This document shows, in pieces, positions 1 to 6,493 of a stretch of 13,323 bases of DNA. The position numbers and the translations under genes were made by a program. Source of the DNA: Solimonas sp966252075 (GTDB lineage Bacteria; Pseudomonadota; Gammaproteobacteria; Nevskiales; Nevskiaceae); assembly GCA_966252075.1 (NCBI GenBank), contig CBINNP010000083.1, positions 1-13,323 of the forward strand, given 5' to 3'. The first letter of the stretch is position 1, and each line of letters starts with the position of its first letter. The notes beneath the pieces were generated by a model that saw only the letters and a program-made list of their open reading frames with translations, did no database searches and was not told the origin of the DNA.

Positions 1-2
1 CC

Positions 3-1232
3 TCGCGCTCGTTCAACCAGGATTTCCGGCTGGCGTTCCAGAAGGAGCGATTCGACGTGATTGTCGGTGCCTATTACGGCCAGGACATCATCGATTCGGT
101 CAACAACTTCCGTCTGCTCGGGTTCCTCGACGCGCTGAATCCGCCGGGCTACTTCAATCCACCGATCGGTGTGTCGTTCTTTGATCCGAACGCTGCGCCC
201 AGTTCGATCCTGATCGTCAACAGCTACGAGCAGGTGCGTGAATCGGCGGCGCTATATGCAGAAGCCAACTTCGATCTCAGCGAGCAGCTCACGCTGACCA
301 CCGGCCTGCGATATACGCAGGACAAGATCGAGTTCAACGACGTCAAGTCGACCGCCTACGACAACACCGGCCTGCCGCGCGGATCGGTCATCCCGGAGGT
401 CTATCCGTACGATCCGCGTACGCCGGGCTACAGCGACGATGCGGATTCCGACAACGTCTCCGGCCGCGTGATCCTGAGCTATCGGCCGACCGAGAACGCG
501 ATGCTGTACGCCAGCTACAGCGCCGGCTATCGCGCCGGCACATACAACGGCCAGTCGTACTCGTCGATCGCGCAGGTTTACTTCGTCAAGCCGGAGAAGA
601 TCTATGCGTATGAAGGTGGCTTCAAGTCCAAGTGGCTCGACAACCGCTTTCAGCTCAACGGCGCAACCTTCTTATACGACTACAAGAACCAGCAGGTGCA
701 GGAGAACACCGACGCGGTGGGCTATCTGCGCAATGTCAACGGCCAGATCTACGGTGCCGAGTTTGAAGCGGTGGCCGCGGTAACCCGTGATATTCGCATC
801 AACTCGGCGCTGGGCCTGCTCAAGTCGGAGTACGACACGGGCCAGACCATCAGCCAGACACCGATCGGCGGCAACGACTTTCCGTTTGCGCCGGCGCTGA
901 CATTCAACACGCTGTTGACCTGGAACCTCGGTTCGCTCGGCGAAGGCGCGGTGATCGCCAATGCCGAGGCGCAATACATGGACTCGTTCTTCTTCGATCC
1001 GCGCAATGACCGTGACGGCTTTGCCGACGGCGGCCTCAAGCAGGACGCGTACTGGCTCGGCAATGCCCGCCTGAGCTGGCTGACCGAGCGCGTCAACGTT
1101 GCGCTTTGGATCAAGAACCTGGCCGATACCGAGTACAACGCCTACGGCCTAGGCATCGATGGCTTTGGCTACAACTATTTCGTCAAAGGCCTGCCGCGCA
1201 CTTTCGGCGCCGAAGTGACGTATCGGTTCTGA
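3..1232 (+). CDS. TonB-dependent receptor, C-terminal part (5' end outside window)
   Basis: This is the C-terminal beta-barrel of an outer-membrane TonB-dependent receptor, which imports a substrate using energy passed on by TonB-ExbBD. The frame is open from base 3, and the residues before the GTG at 57 (FNQDFRLAFQ, typical of the early barrel) show that the gene begins upstream, so 57 is not the real start. About 409 residues are visible, roughly half of the usual 700-850. Barrel hallmarks are alternating aromatic strands such as ALYAEANF, LTLTTGLRYTQD and MLYASYSAGYRAG, the late KNLADTEYNAYG segment, LPRTFGAEVTYRF at the end, and a terminal Phe as needed for barrel assembly. The plug and TonB box are not visible. 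It lies 41 bases before the DHSWG-protein gene on the same strand, so it may supply the substrate for that module. The family call is secure. The ligand cannot be read from the sequence; lipid, terpenoid or steroid is a guess from the neighbours. Confidence 0.93.
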   Translation, partial: SRSFNQDFRLAFQKERFDVIVGAYYGQDIIDSVNNFRLLGFLDALNPPGYFNPPIGVSFFDPNAAPSSILIVNSYEQVRESAALYAEANFDLSEQLTLTTGLRYTQDKIEFNDVKSTAYDNTGLPRGSVIPEVYPYDPRTPGYSDDADSDNVSGRVILSYRPTENAMLYASYSAGYRAGTYNGQSYSSIAQVYFVKPEKIYAYEGGFKSKWLDNRFQLNGATFLYDYKNQQVQENTDAVGYLRNVNGQIYGAEFEAVAAVTRDIRINSALGLLKSEYDTGQTISQTPIGGNDFPFAPALTFNTLLTWNLGSLGEGAVIANAEAQYMDSFFFDPRNDRDGFADGGLKQDAYWLGNARLSWLTERVNVALWIKNLADTEYNAYGLGIDGFGYNYFVKGLPRTFGAEVTYRF

Positions 1233-1273
1233 CCACACTTCGACCATACCCCAGGAGCAACGAGGAACTTCGC

Positions 1274-2257
1274 ATGATCAAGGACAGTGACACCGCCTAC
1301 CACACACCCGCCGAGGTGCCGCACGACTGGGCGGAAACCAGCTACTTCTACTTTTACGTGCCGGAGGCGCGCGTGATGGCCTGGGTGTATCTGGTCGCGC
1401 GTCCTGGCGTCGGCGCGATCGTCTGCGACGTGCAAGTGTCCGGCGATCTGTCGATGAGCCCGCTCGGCGCCTGGTACACCGACATCCAGCAACACATCCG
1501 CCTGCCGGAGCGTTTCGAGAGCATGAAGCTCAGCAACGGACTGGAGTTCACCGCCAGGAACATTCGCGAATACCGGATCGACTATGTCGGCGTCGACGAT
1601 ACCGAGATCCATGTCGACGTCGAAGGCCTGATGGAGCCATACGACATCCACGATCCGGCGATGGACCCGCTGGCTGTGGCACAGGATCGTTCGTCGGCAT
1701 CCGGCTTCGGCGCGGCGTACTCCAATCACTTCGACATGACGTGCCGCGTGCGCGGCGATCTCAAGGTCCGTGGTCGCAGCTTCACGATCGATTGCGTCGC
1801 GCAGATGGATCACAGCTGGGGTCCGCGCGCCGAGCGCGGCATGTCGCCGATGACCTGGATCAATGCACATTTCGGCGAGGACTACGCGCTGCAGGCGATC
1901 TGCTCGTATGACCCGAGGGCGCAGCCAGAACAGCAATTCAAGTTCGCGCACGGCTATGCGCTGGTCGACGGCAAGGTGCGCGGTGCCAAGGCGGGGTCGC
2001 TGCTGGTGCATCGGCTGGATCGATTCGGCCTTGGTTTCGAGTTGTCGCTCACCGCTGTCGACGGTCGCGAATACAGGGCCTTCGGCTCGCCGCTGTCGAT
2101 GCACCTGTGGACGCCATACACCTGCACCTACGTGCCGACGGTGTTCATCCGCTGGCAGAGCGGCGAGCGCATCGGCTATGGCAACTCGCAGGAGAACAAC
2201 CCGCTTGATCGCGAGACCGGCCATTGGTTGCGCAGCGGCGGCACTGCGCGCGGCTGA
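1274..2257 (+). CDS. DHSWG-motif protein, CrtC/AttH-like (DUF7064-type), copy 1
   Basis: A soluble protein of 327 residues with no signal peptide or membrane segment. It has the feel of the lipocalin-like CrtC/AttH superfamily (DUF7064/DUF7065 type): beta-rich, with a central MDHSWGPR motif at residues 178-185 directly after a strand pair containing KVRGRSFTIDC. In related families the DHSWG segment lies in the ligand cavity, and CrtC hydrates carotenoid double bonds; no reaction is established for this branch. The start is the ATG at 1274, preceded by a purine-rich GAGGAA; the frame extends upstream into the receptor gene, but that part reads as out-of-frame translation. It is followed 26 bases later by a phosphotransferase and then a small helical protein, all on the same strand. 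A diverged relative lies at 12277-13212. Possible roles are a hydratase, an isomerase or a carrier of a hydrophobic acyl or terpenoid intermediate. The motif is clear; the family name is moderately sure. Confidence 0.75.
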   Translation: MIKDSDTAYHTPAEVPHDWAETSYFYFYVPEARVMAWVYLVARPGVGAIVCDVQVSGDLSMSPLGAWYTDIQQHIRLPERFESMKLSNGLEFTARNIREYRIDYVGVDDTEIHVDVEGLMEPYDIHDPAMDPLAVAQDRSSASGFGAAYSNHFDMTCRVRGDLKVRGRSFTIDCVAQMDHSWGPRAERGMSPMTWINAHFGEDYALQAICSYDPRAQPEQQFKFAHGYALVDGKVRGAKAGSLLVHRLDRFGLGFELSLTAVDGREYRAFGSPLSMHLWTPYTCTYVPTVFIRWQSGERIGYGNSQENNPLDRETGHWLRSGGTARG

Positions 2258-2283
2258 TCGGCGGCGACGATAAGGAGATATCC

Positions 2284-3453
2284 ATGACGCAGATGACAGC
2301 CGCGGCGCTGAGCCGTGGCGACCCGCGGTATATCGAGGCGCGCTTGCAGCACATCCTCGACCGCAAGCAGATCCGCGCACGGCTCGGGCCTTACGCCGCC
2401 AAGCGCGAGGACGAGATTGACGCCGCCCTGAGGCGCCTGTTTGCCGCCGAGGGACTGAGTGGTGTGCAGATCTCCGATCTGACGCGGCTGGCCGGTGGTG
2501 CGTCGAAGGAGCAGTTTGCCTTCACCTTGCGGCACGACGCTTCCGCCGAACCGGAGCGGCTGGTGCTGCGCATGGACCCGCTCGAAGGCATCGTCGAAAC
2601 CTGCCGCCTGCGCGAAACGCAGATGCTGCGCGCGATGCAGGGGATAGTGCCGGTGCCGACGATCCGCTTTGTCGACCCCGAGGGCGAACATCTAGGCCAG
2701 CCGGGCATGATCTCGCGCTTCATCGGTGGTGTGACCAAGCCCACGCAAGTGCAGTCGCAGTCGGTCTCCGGCATCGGCTCCAGCTTCGGCGAGTGGGCCG
2801 ACAAGCTGGCGCCGCAGTTTCTCGCCAATCTGGTGGCGATTCACAATTTCGATTTCCGGGCGAGTCCGGAACTGGAAGCCTTCGAGGTGCCGACACCCGG
2901 CACTGCGGAGGCGGCGCTATGGCAGCTCAATCTGTTCAGCCGCATCCGTCGTGAAGATCTAGTCGAGCCGGTGCCGCTGCTGAGCTGGGTTGAATGCTGG
3001 CTGCGCGACAACGCACCGGTCTGCGAGCAGCCATGCATCGTCCACGCGGACTATCGCATCGGCAACTTCATGTTCGAGGAGCCGAGCGGGCGATTCACAG
3101 CGGTGCTGGACTGGGAGTTGGCGTATATCGGTGACTTTCATGCCGACATCGCTTGGCTGATCCAGAAGCTGTTCGGCAACTGGGCCGCCGACGGCCGCTT
3201 CCTCGTTTCTGGGCTGATGGCGCGCGAGGATTTCCTGCGCGACTACCAACTGCAGTCCGGACGCAAGATCGATCCGGTTAAGCTGCGTTACTACGAGGTC
3301 ATGAACGCTTGGAAATGCGCGGTGATGGATTTGTGCTCCGCCGTCATCGCCGCCAAGCACAACAACAACCATCAGGATCTGCTGGTCACCTGGCTCGCTT
3401 CGGCGGGTGCGGTGTTCCTGGAGCAGATCGTCGAACTGATCCGGGGAGACTGA
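2284..3453 (+). CDS. APH/ACAD11-like phosphotransferase, copy 1
   Basis: A cytoplasmic kinase-fold protein of 389 residues from the aminoglycoside phosphotransferase/choline kinase superfamily, in the branch related to the N-terminal domain of ACAD10/ACAD11 and to bacterial LvaA. An N-terminal helical region (about 1-60) is followed by the nucleotide loop LAGGASKEQFAF (69-80) and VLRMDP (94-99), where Arg96 sits at the usual beta-3 lysine position. The catalytic loop HADYRIGN (254-261; Asp256 base, Asn261 metal ligand) and the metal motif LDWE (275-278) are both intact, so the protein should be active. The start is the ATG at 2284, placed 5-6 bases after a strong AAGGAGA. Its stop lies 2 bases before the next start, so it is probably translationally coupled to the small helical protein. 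Antibiotic resistance is unlikely given the neighbours; a hydroxyacyl-CoA or hydroxylated lipid is a better guess. The diverged paralogue is at 10494-11690. Confidence 0.9.
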   Translation: MTQMTAAALSRGDPRYIEARLQHILDRKQIRARLGPYAAKREDEIDAALRRLFAAEGLSGVQISDLTRLAGGASKEQFAFTLRHDASAEPERLVLRMDPLEGIVETCRLRETQMLRAMQGIVPVPTIRFVDPEGEHLGQPGMISRFIGGVTKPTQVQSQSVSGIGSSFGEWADKLAPQFLANLVAIHNFDFRASPELEAFEVPTPGTAEAALWQLNLFSRIRREDLVEPVPLLSWVECWLRDNAPVCEQPCIVHADYRIGNFMFEEPSGRFTAVLDWELAYIGDFHADIAWLIQKLFGNWAADGRFLVSGLMAREDFLRDYQLQSGRKIDPVKLRYYEVMNAWKCAVMDLCSAVIAAKHNNNHQDLLVTWLASAGAVFLEQIVELIRGD

Positions 3454-3455
3454 TC

Positions 3456-3986
3456 ATGCTACCCAGCATCGACATCCGCATCCAGAATCTGATCAAGGCC
3501 ATCGAGCAAGTCGTCCTGCCTGCCGTCGACACCAGCAACAAACTAGCGCAAGAGCAAGCGCAGCTGGTGGCGGCGCATCTGCGAGTGCTGAGTCAGCAAT
3601 GGGACAAAGCGCAGCGCTATGAACTGCAATCGCTGCGAGCCATGCATCAGCTCGCACAGCGCCTGACCGCCGAAGCTGGCGGCGGCGAGCGAACGCGCGA
3701 TGCAGCGCGGAACTTGATTGCCGAAGCAGATGCCATCGACTACGCCGTGCTGGATAGCGCAAGCGCAGCGGCAGCAAAGATCCGCGATCTGGGGACCGCA
3801 GTCGACGCACTCATCTTCGCCATCAGCGACGACGGCAGCGAACGCTGCCGCAGCAGTTTGAAGGACGAGATTCTGTCCTATGCGCAGCGCCAGGCGCGCC
3901 GCGAGCGCATCTGGTTTTCCGGCACCGGCCTTGATCCGGATGGCCAGCAACTGCCTTCCATCGACGCGATGCTGTCGTCTCCCTGA
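3456..3986 (+). CDS. Small helical protein, partner of phosphotransferase, copy 1
   Basis: A predicted all-alpha soluble protein of 176 residues that I do not recognise as a named family. It shares VVLPAVDTSNKLAQEQ near its N-terminus (about residues 19-34) with the protein at 11694-12239, and both end in a similar tail with P-x-I-D-x-(M/L)-L. The middle is Ala- and Arg-rich and amphipathic, with no membrane segment, cysteine cluster or known catalytic motif. The start ATG lies 2 bases after the phosphotransferase stop, with GGGGAG overlapping the end of that gene, so the two are probably made in a fixed ratio. By analogy, P. putida LvaA needs the small protein LvaB to phosphorylate 4-hydroxyacyl-CoA; this protein could be a similar partner, though I see no direct proof of homology to LvaB. 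A hairpin terminator follows 24 bases downstream, ending the operon. Confidence 0.82.
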   Translation: MLPSIDIRIQNLIKAIEQVVLPAVDTSNKLAQEQAQLVAAHLRVLSQQWDKAQRYELQSLRAMHQLAQRLTAEAGGGERTRDAARNLIAEADAIDYAVLDSASAAAAKIRDLGTAVDALIFAISDDGSERCRSSLKDEILSYAQRQARRERIWFSGTGLDPDGQQLPSIDAMLSSP

Positions 3987-4009
3987 CTCCCATGCTCCCG
4001 ATTGAGCAG

Positions 4010-4047
4010 GCGCCGGCCTAATGCCCTTCTGGGCCGGCGCATCTTTT
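4010..4047 (+). terminator. Rho-independent terminator after module 1
   Basis: A perfect 9-bp stem (GCGCCGGCC at 4010-4018, GGCCGGCGC at 4032-4040) encloses a 13-base loop and is followed by ATCTTTT. GCCC-TTCT-GGGC inside it can form an alternative tight inner hairpin. It sits 24 bases after the small helical protein gene and before the MarR gene, so it separates the first module from the next transcription unit. Confidence 0.85.
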
Positions 4048-4077
4048 GTGCTTCGGCATAGCTTCGTGTCAAGATAG

Positions 4078-4088
4078 TTAATCAATAA
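4078..4088. promoter_or_regulatory. AT-rich imperfect palindrome upstream of the MarR gene
   Basis: TTAATCAATAA is an imperfect palindrome (four mirrored pairs out of five around a central C would need A-T symmetry at each; three outer pairs and one inner pair match) in an otherwise GC-rich region, ending 14 bases before the MarR start. MarR proteins often repress themselves through AT-rich palindromes at this position. I see no convincing -35/-10 pair here, so both the operator and its link to this MarR protein are tentative. Confidence 0.3.
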
Positions 4089-4102
4089 ATCAGCAGAAGA
4101 TC

Positions 4103-4630
4103 ATGAACGGACAGCAACGTCTTGCCCAGGTCAATGCCACCACCCCGCGACTGAGCAGGGCGCTGGCCGGCATGCCGATGGCCGAGACGACGATGGTGCG
4201 GCTGCTGCGGATCGCGCAGTTCGGTCTCGGTCACTCCTGCGAGCCGGCGTTTCGCGCGCTGAATCTGACCGAATCCGGCTTCCATGTGCTGTGCCTGCTG
4301 CTGGCGAGCGAATCCGGAGCGGCAGCACCCAGCGAGCTGGCCGAGATGGTCGGCACCAGCCGCGCCAACATGACGCGAATTCTCGAAGAGCTGGTCCAGG
4401 AGGGCTGGGTCGAGCGTGCGATCGCCGCGCGCGACGGCCGGCGCCACGTCATCTCGATCACCGCTGCCGGCCGCCGCAAGGTTCGTGACGCGATTCCGCG
4501 GCTGGCTGAACCCGTGAAGCGAGCCTTCTCCGGCCTCAGCGCCGAGGAACTGGCCGTGCTCGACAAGTTGCTCAGAAAACTGATCGTGTCGTTCGACCAT
4601 GGCGCGCTGGAGTTGATCAGCGCCGCCTGA
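4103..4630 (+). CDS. MarR-family transcriptional regulator
   Basis: A 175-residue winged-helix DNA-binding protein that probably acts as a dimeric, ligand-responsive repressor. The recognition helices are in SELAEMVGTSRANMTRILEEL (77-97) and the wing is in RDGRRHVISIT (110-120), with the usual Asp-Gly-Arg-Arg. The flanking helices (about 28-50 and 125-170) fit the dimer interface. The start is the ATG at 4103, behind a weak AGAAGA. It is the first gene after the terminator at 4010-4047, and 28 bases separate its stop from hydratase 1 with no terminator between them. It is therefore likely the leading gene and local regulator of the hydratase/SDR/monooxygenase block. MarR proteins in such settings often sense aromatic or acyl-CoA ligands; the ligand here is unknown. 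Confidence 0.92.
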   Translation: MNGQQRLAQVNATTPRLSRALAGMPMAETTMVRLLRIAQFGLGHSCEPAFRALNLTESGFHVLCLLLASESGAAAPSELAEMVGTSRANMTRILEELVQEGWVERAIAARDGRRHVISITAAGRRKVRDAIPRLAEPVKRAFSGLSAEELAVLDKLLRKLIVSFDHGALELISAA

Positions 4631-4658
4631 AGCCGGGCGCCCTCATCTGGAGACAGAG

Positions 4659-5471
4659 ATGTCCAAGAAAGTCCTGTACGAAAAGAAGGGCGAGGTGGCC
4701 TATGTGACCCTCAACCGTCCGGAATGCAAGAACGCGGTCGACTACGAGACGCATCTGTTGTTGTGCGATGCCTGGAAGGATTTTCGCGACGATCCGGATC
4801 TGCGCGTGGCGATCCTCACCGGTACAGGCGACGCCTTCACCGCCGGCGCTGACCTGAAGACGCACGCGCCGGAATGGCAGGCGGTCGGCCCGATGGTAGG
4901 CCGTGAGCGTATCGAGGACGGTCTTTCCGGCATCACCCGCGGCCCGCTGGCACGCATCAGTAAGCCGATCGTCGTCGCCATCAATGGCTGGTGCCTGGGA
5001 CACGGCATCGAGCTGGCGATGGCCTGCGATCTGCGCGTGGCGTCCGAGCGCGCGCAGTTCGGCAGCTTCGAAGTTCGCCGCGGCATGCACGCCGCCGATG
5101 GCGGCATCGTGCGCCTGCTCAATACCTGCGGCGTTGGCTTTGCGATGGAAATGATCCTGACCGGCGAGCCCTTGTCGGCGCAGCGCGCGCTGATGGCCAA
5201 CATGGTCAACAAGGTGGTGCCGCACGACGAGCTGATGGCGGCAACAGAAGACATGGTCGCGCGCATCCTGCGCTGCGACCGCGCCGCCACCGAGTCGGCC
5301 AAGCAAACCCTGCTCGAATGCATCGGCCGCACGCTGCACGACCAGCTGCGCGTCGAGGCGATGTGGGGCTACGCGCTGTGCGGCGGCAACCAGACCGTCA
5401 TGGAACGCTCGCGGCAGTTCTTCGACAAGACCGACAAAGGCCGCGCCGGCGCGACCTCGAACACGCTGTAG
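4659..5471 (+). CDS. Enoyl-CoA hydratase/isomerase (crotonase family), copy 1
   Basis: A 270-residue crotonase-fold enzyme acting on CoA thioesters in the cytoplasm, most likely adding water to a trans-2-enoyl-CoA. The oxyanion-hole strands are AGADLKTH (62-69) and NGWCLGHGIELA (109-120). Both catalytic glutamates of true hydratases can be aligned: Glu138 in FEVRRG and Glu164 in AMEMILTG. An unusual point is His115, where the oxyanion loop normally has Gly; the copy at 7648-8460 keeps Gly. The C-terminal helices (ALCGGNQTVMERSRQFF) fit the trimerisation region. The start is the ATG at 4659, 6 bases after GGAG. It is about 60% identical by eye to copy 2 and probably arose by duplication. The crotonase family also includes isomerases and hydrolases, so the exact reaction is less sure than the family. 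Confidence 0.92.
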   Translation: MSKKVLYEKKGEVAYVTLNRPECKNAVDYETHLLLCDAWKDFRDDPDLRVAILTGTGDAFTAGADLKTHAPEWQAVGPMVGRERIEDGLSGITRGPLARISKPIVVAINGWCLGHGIELAMACDLRVASERAQFGSFEVRRGMHAADGGIVRLLNTCGVGFAMEMILTGEPLSAQRALMANMVNKVVPHDELMAATEDMVARILRCDRAATESAKQTLLECIGRTLHDQLRVEAMWGYALCGGNQTVMERSRQFFDKTDKGRAGATSNTL

Positions 5472-5489
5472 CACCGGGCCGATCAAGAC

Positions 5490-6389
5490 ATGGGCTACAA
5501 GTCGATTTACCGCGCCGATCTGTTCGAAGGCCAGACCATCATCGTCACCGGCGGTGGCTCCGGCATCGGCCGTTGCACCGCGCATGAACTGGCTTCGCTG
5601 GGCGCCACCGTGGCAATCGTCGGCCGCAACTTCCAGAAGCTCGAGGCGGTCAAGAGCGAGATCGAGGCGGTCGGCGGCAAGGTCTCGACCTGGGTCTGCG
5701 ACATCCGCGAAGAATCCAAGGTGGTCGAGACGATCGAGGGCGTGCTGGATCGTCACGGCAGCATCGAGGGCCTGGTCAACAATGCCGGCGGTCAGTACCG
5801 CATGCCGTTGCGCGATATCAGCACCAAGGGATTCGAAGCGGTGGTGCGCAACAATCTCACCGGCGGCTTCATCTTCATGCGTGAGACCTTCAAGCTGTGG
5901 ATGGAGCATCACGGCGGCGCCATCGTCAACATGATCGCCGACATCTGGAACGGCTGGCCCAACTATGCGCACTCGGCATCGGCACGCGGTGGCATGTGGA
6001 CGCTTACCGAGAGTGCCGCGTCCGAATGGGCGAGCTACGGCGTGCGCGTCAACGCCGTGGCGCCTGGCGGCATCGCCAGCAGTGGCCTGGACACTTACGA
6101 GCCGGAAGCGCAAAAGCAGATCCTGGAGTTCCCCAAGGCTATCCCGCTGCAGCGCTGGGGCAATGCTTCCGAGATCTCCAGCGCCATAACTTATCTGTTG
6201 TCGCCCGGCGCGGCGTACATCACCGGCGCCTGCATCCGCATCGATGGCGGCGCGCCGAATGCGCGAGTCTGCTGGGGCCCGCTACGCCAGGAGTGCAACT
6301 CGGCGCCGTTCGATGGCTTTCATCTCGAACAGCCGCCCAAGCTGCTGACCGAAGGGCCGAAGAAGCATTCGAGTCGAAAGCCGGGCTGA
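5490..6389 (+). CDS. SDR-family oxidoreductase, PECR/DECR-like, with substituted active site
   Basis: A 299-residue Rossmann-fold short-chain dehydrogenase/reductase. The cofactor motif TGGGSGIG is at 20-27, Arg46 in VGRN suggests NADP(H), Asp71 and NNAGG (97-101) are present, and VNAVAPGG follows at 187-194. The usual catalytic Tyr and Lys are missing: the SDR at 8636-9526 has Tyr153 and Lys166, whereas this protein, with the same numbering and no gap, has Trp153 and Arg166. The HSASARGG segment (161-168) recalls peroxisomal trans-2-enoyl-CoA reductase (PECR) more than the classical YxxxK enzymes. About 45 residues follow the core (from 255), with two cysteines and a basic tail. The ATG at 5490 has only a weak ribosome site and lies 18 bases after hydratase 1, suggesting coupling. 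A 2-enoyl-CoA or 2,4-dienoyl-CoA reductase is the best guess; a low-activity or non-enzymatic role cannot be ruled out. Confidence 0.88.
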   Translation: MGYKSIYRADLFEGQTIIVTGGGSGIGRCTAHELASLGATVAIVGRNFQKLEAVKSEIEAVGGKVSTWVCDIREESKVVETIEGVLDRHGSIEGLVNNAGGQYRMPLRDISTKGFEAVVRNNLTGGFIFMRETFKLWMEHHGGAIVNMIADIWNGWPNYAHSASARGGMWTLTESAASEWASYGVRVNAVAPGGIASSGLDTYEPEAQKQILEFPKAIPLQRWGNASEISSAITYLLSPGAAYITGACIRIDGGAPNARVCWGPLRQECNSAPFDGFHLEQPPKLLTEGPKKHSSRKPG

Positions 6390-6445
6390 CGATCCGGCGC
6401 GCCTCCCGGACGGCGTTCTGCATCGCGCTGTGCTTGGATTCGCCA

Positions 6446-6459
6446 CCGGCTCAAGCCGG
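6446..6459. repeat. Short inverted repeat between SDR and monooxygenase genes
   Basis: CCGGCT and AGCCGG face each other across a 2-base loop, with CACC and GGTG outside as a bulged extension. It lies within the 104-base gap 6390-6493. There is no following T run, so it is not a standard terminator; it could stabilise or process the mRNA. I see nothing else in this gap except the GAGG ribosome site before 6494. Confidence 0.4.
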
Positions 6460-6493
6460 GGTGAATGGATCTGGAAGGGAAGCGAGGTGCTGC

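Noticed and set aside
1175..2380. A 401-codon minus-strand frame opposite the first DHSWG gene
   Set aside because: It is an antisense shadow with biased composition; the plus-strand frame has a ribosome site and a family motif.
2284..3453. Aminoglycoside resistance as the role of the phosphotransferases
   Set aside because: Only the APH fold is shared. Both copies lie with lipid/CoA-type genes and have the N-terminal extension and VLR motif of the ACAD11/LvaA-like branch.
4617..6113. A 498-codon minus-strand frame opposite hydratase 1 and the first SDR
   Set aside because: It has no recognisable domain, it runs across two real genes and their gap, and a similar frame lies opposite hydratase 2 (7624-8445), as expected from shared codon use of the paralogues.
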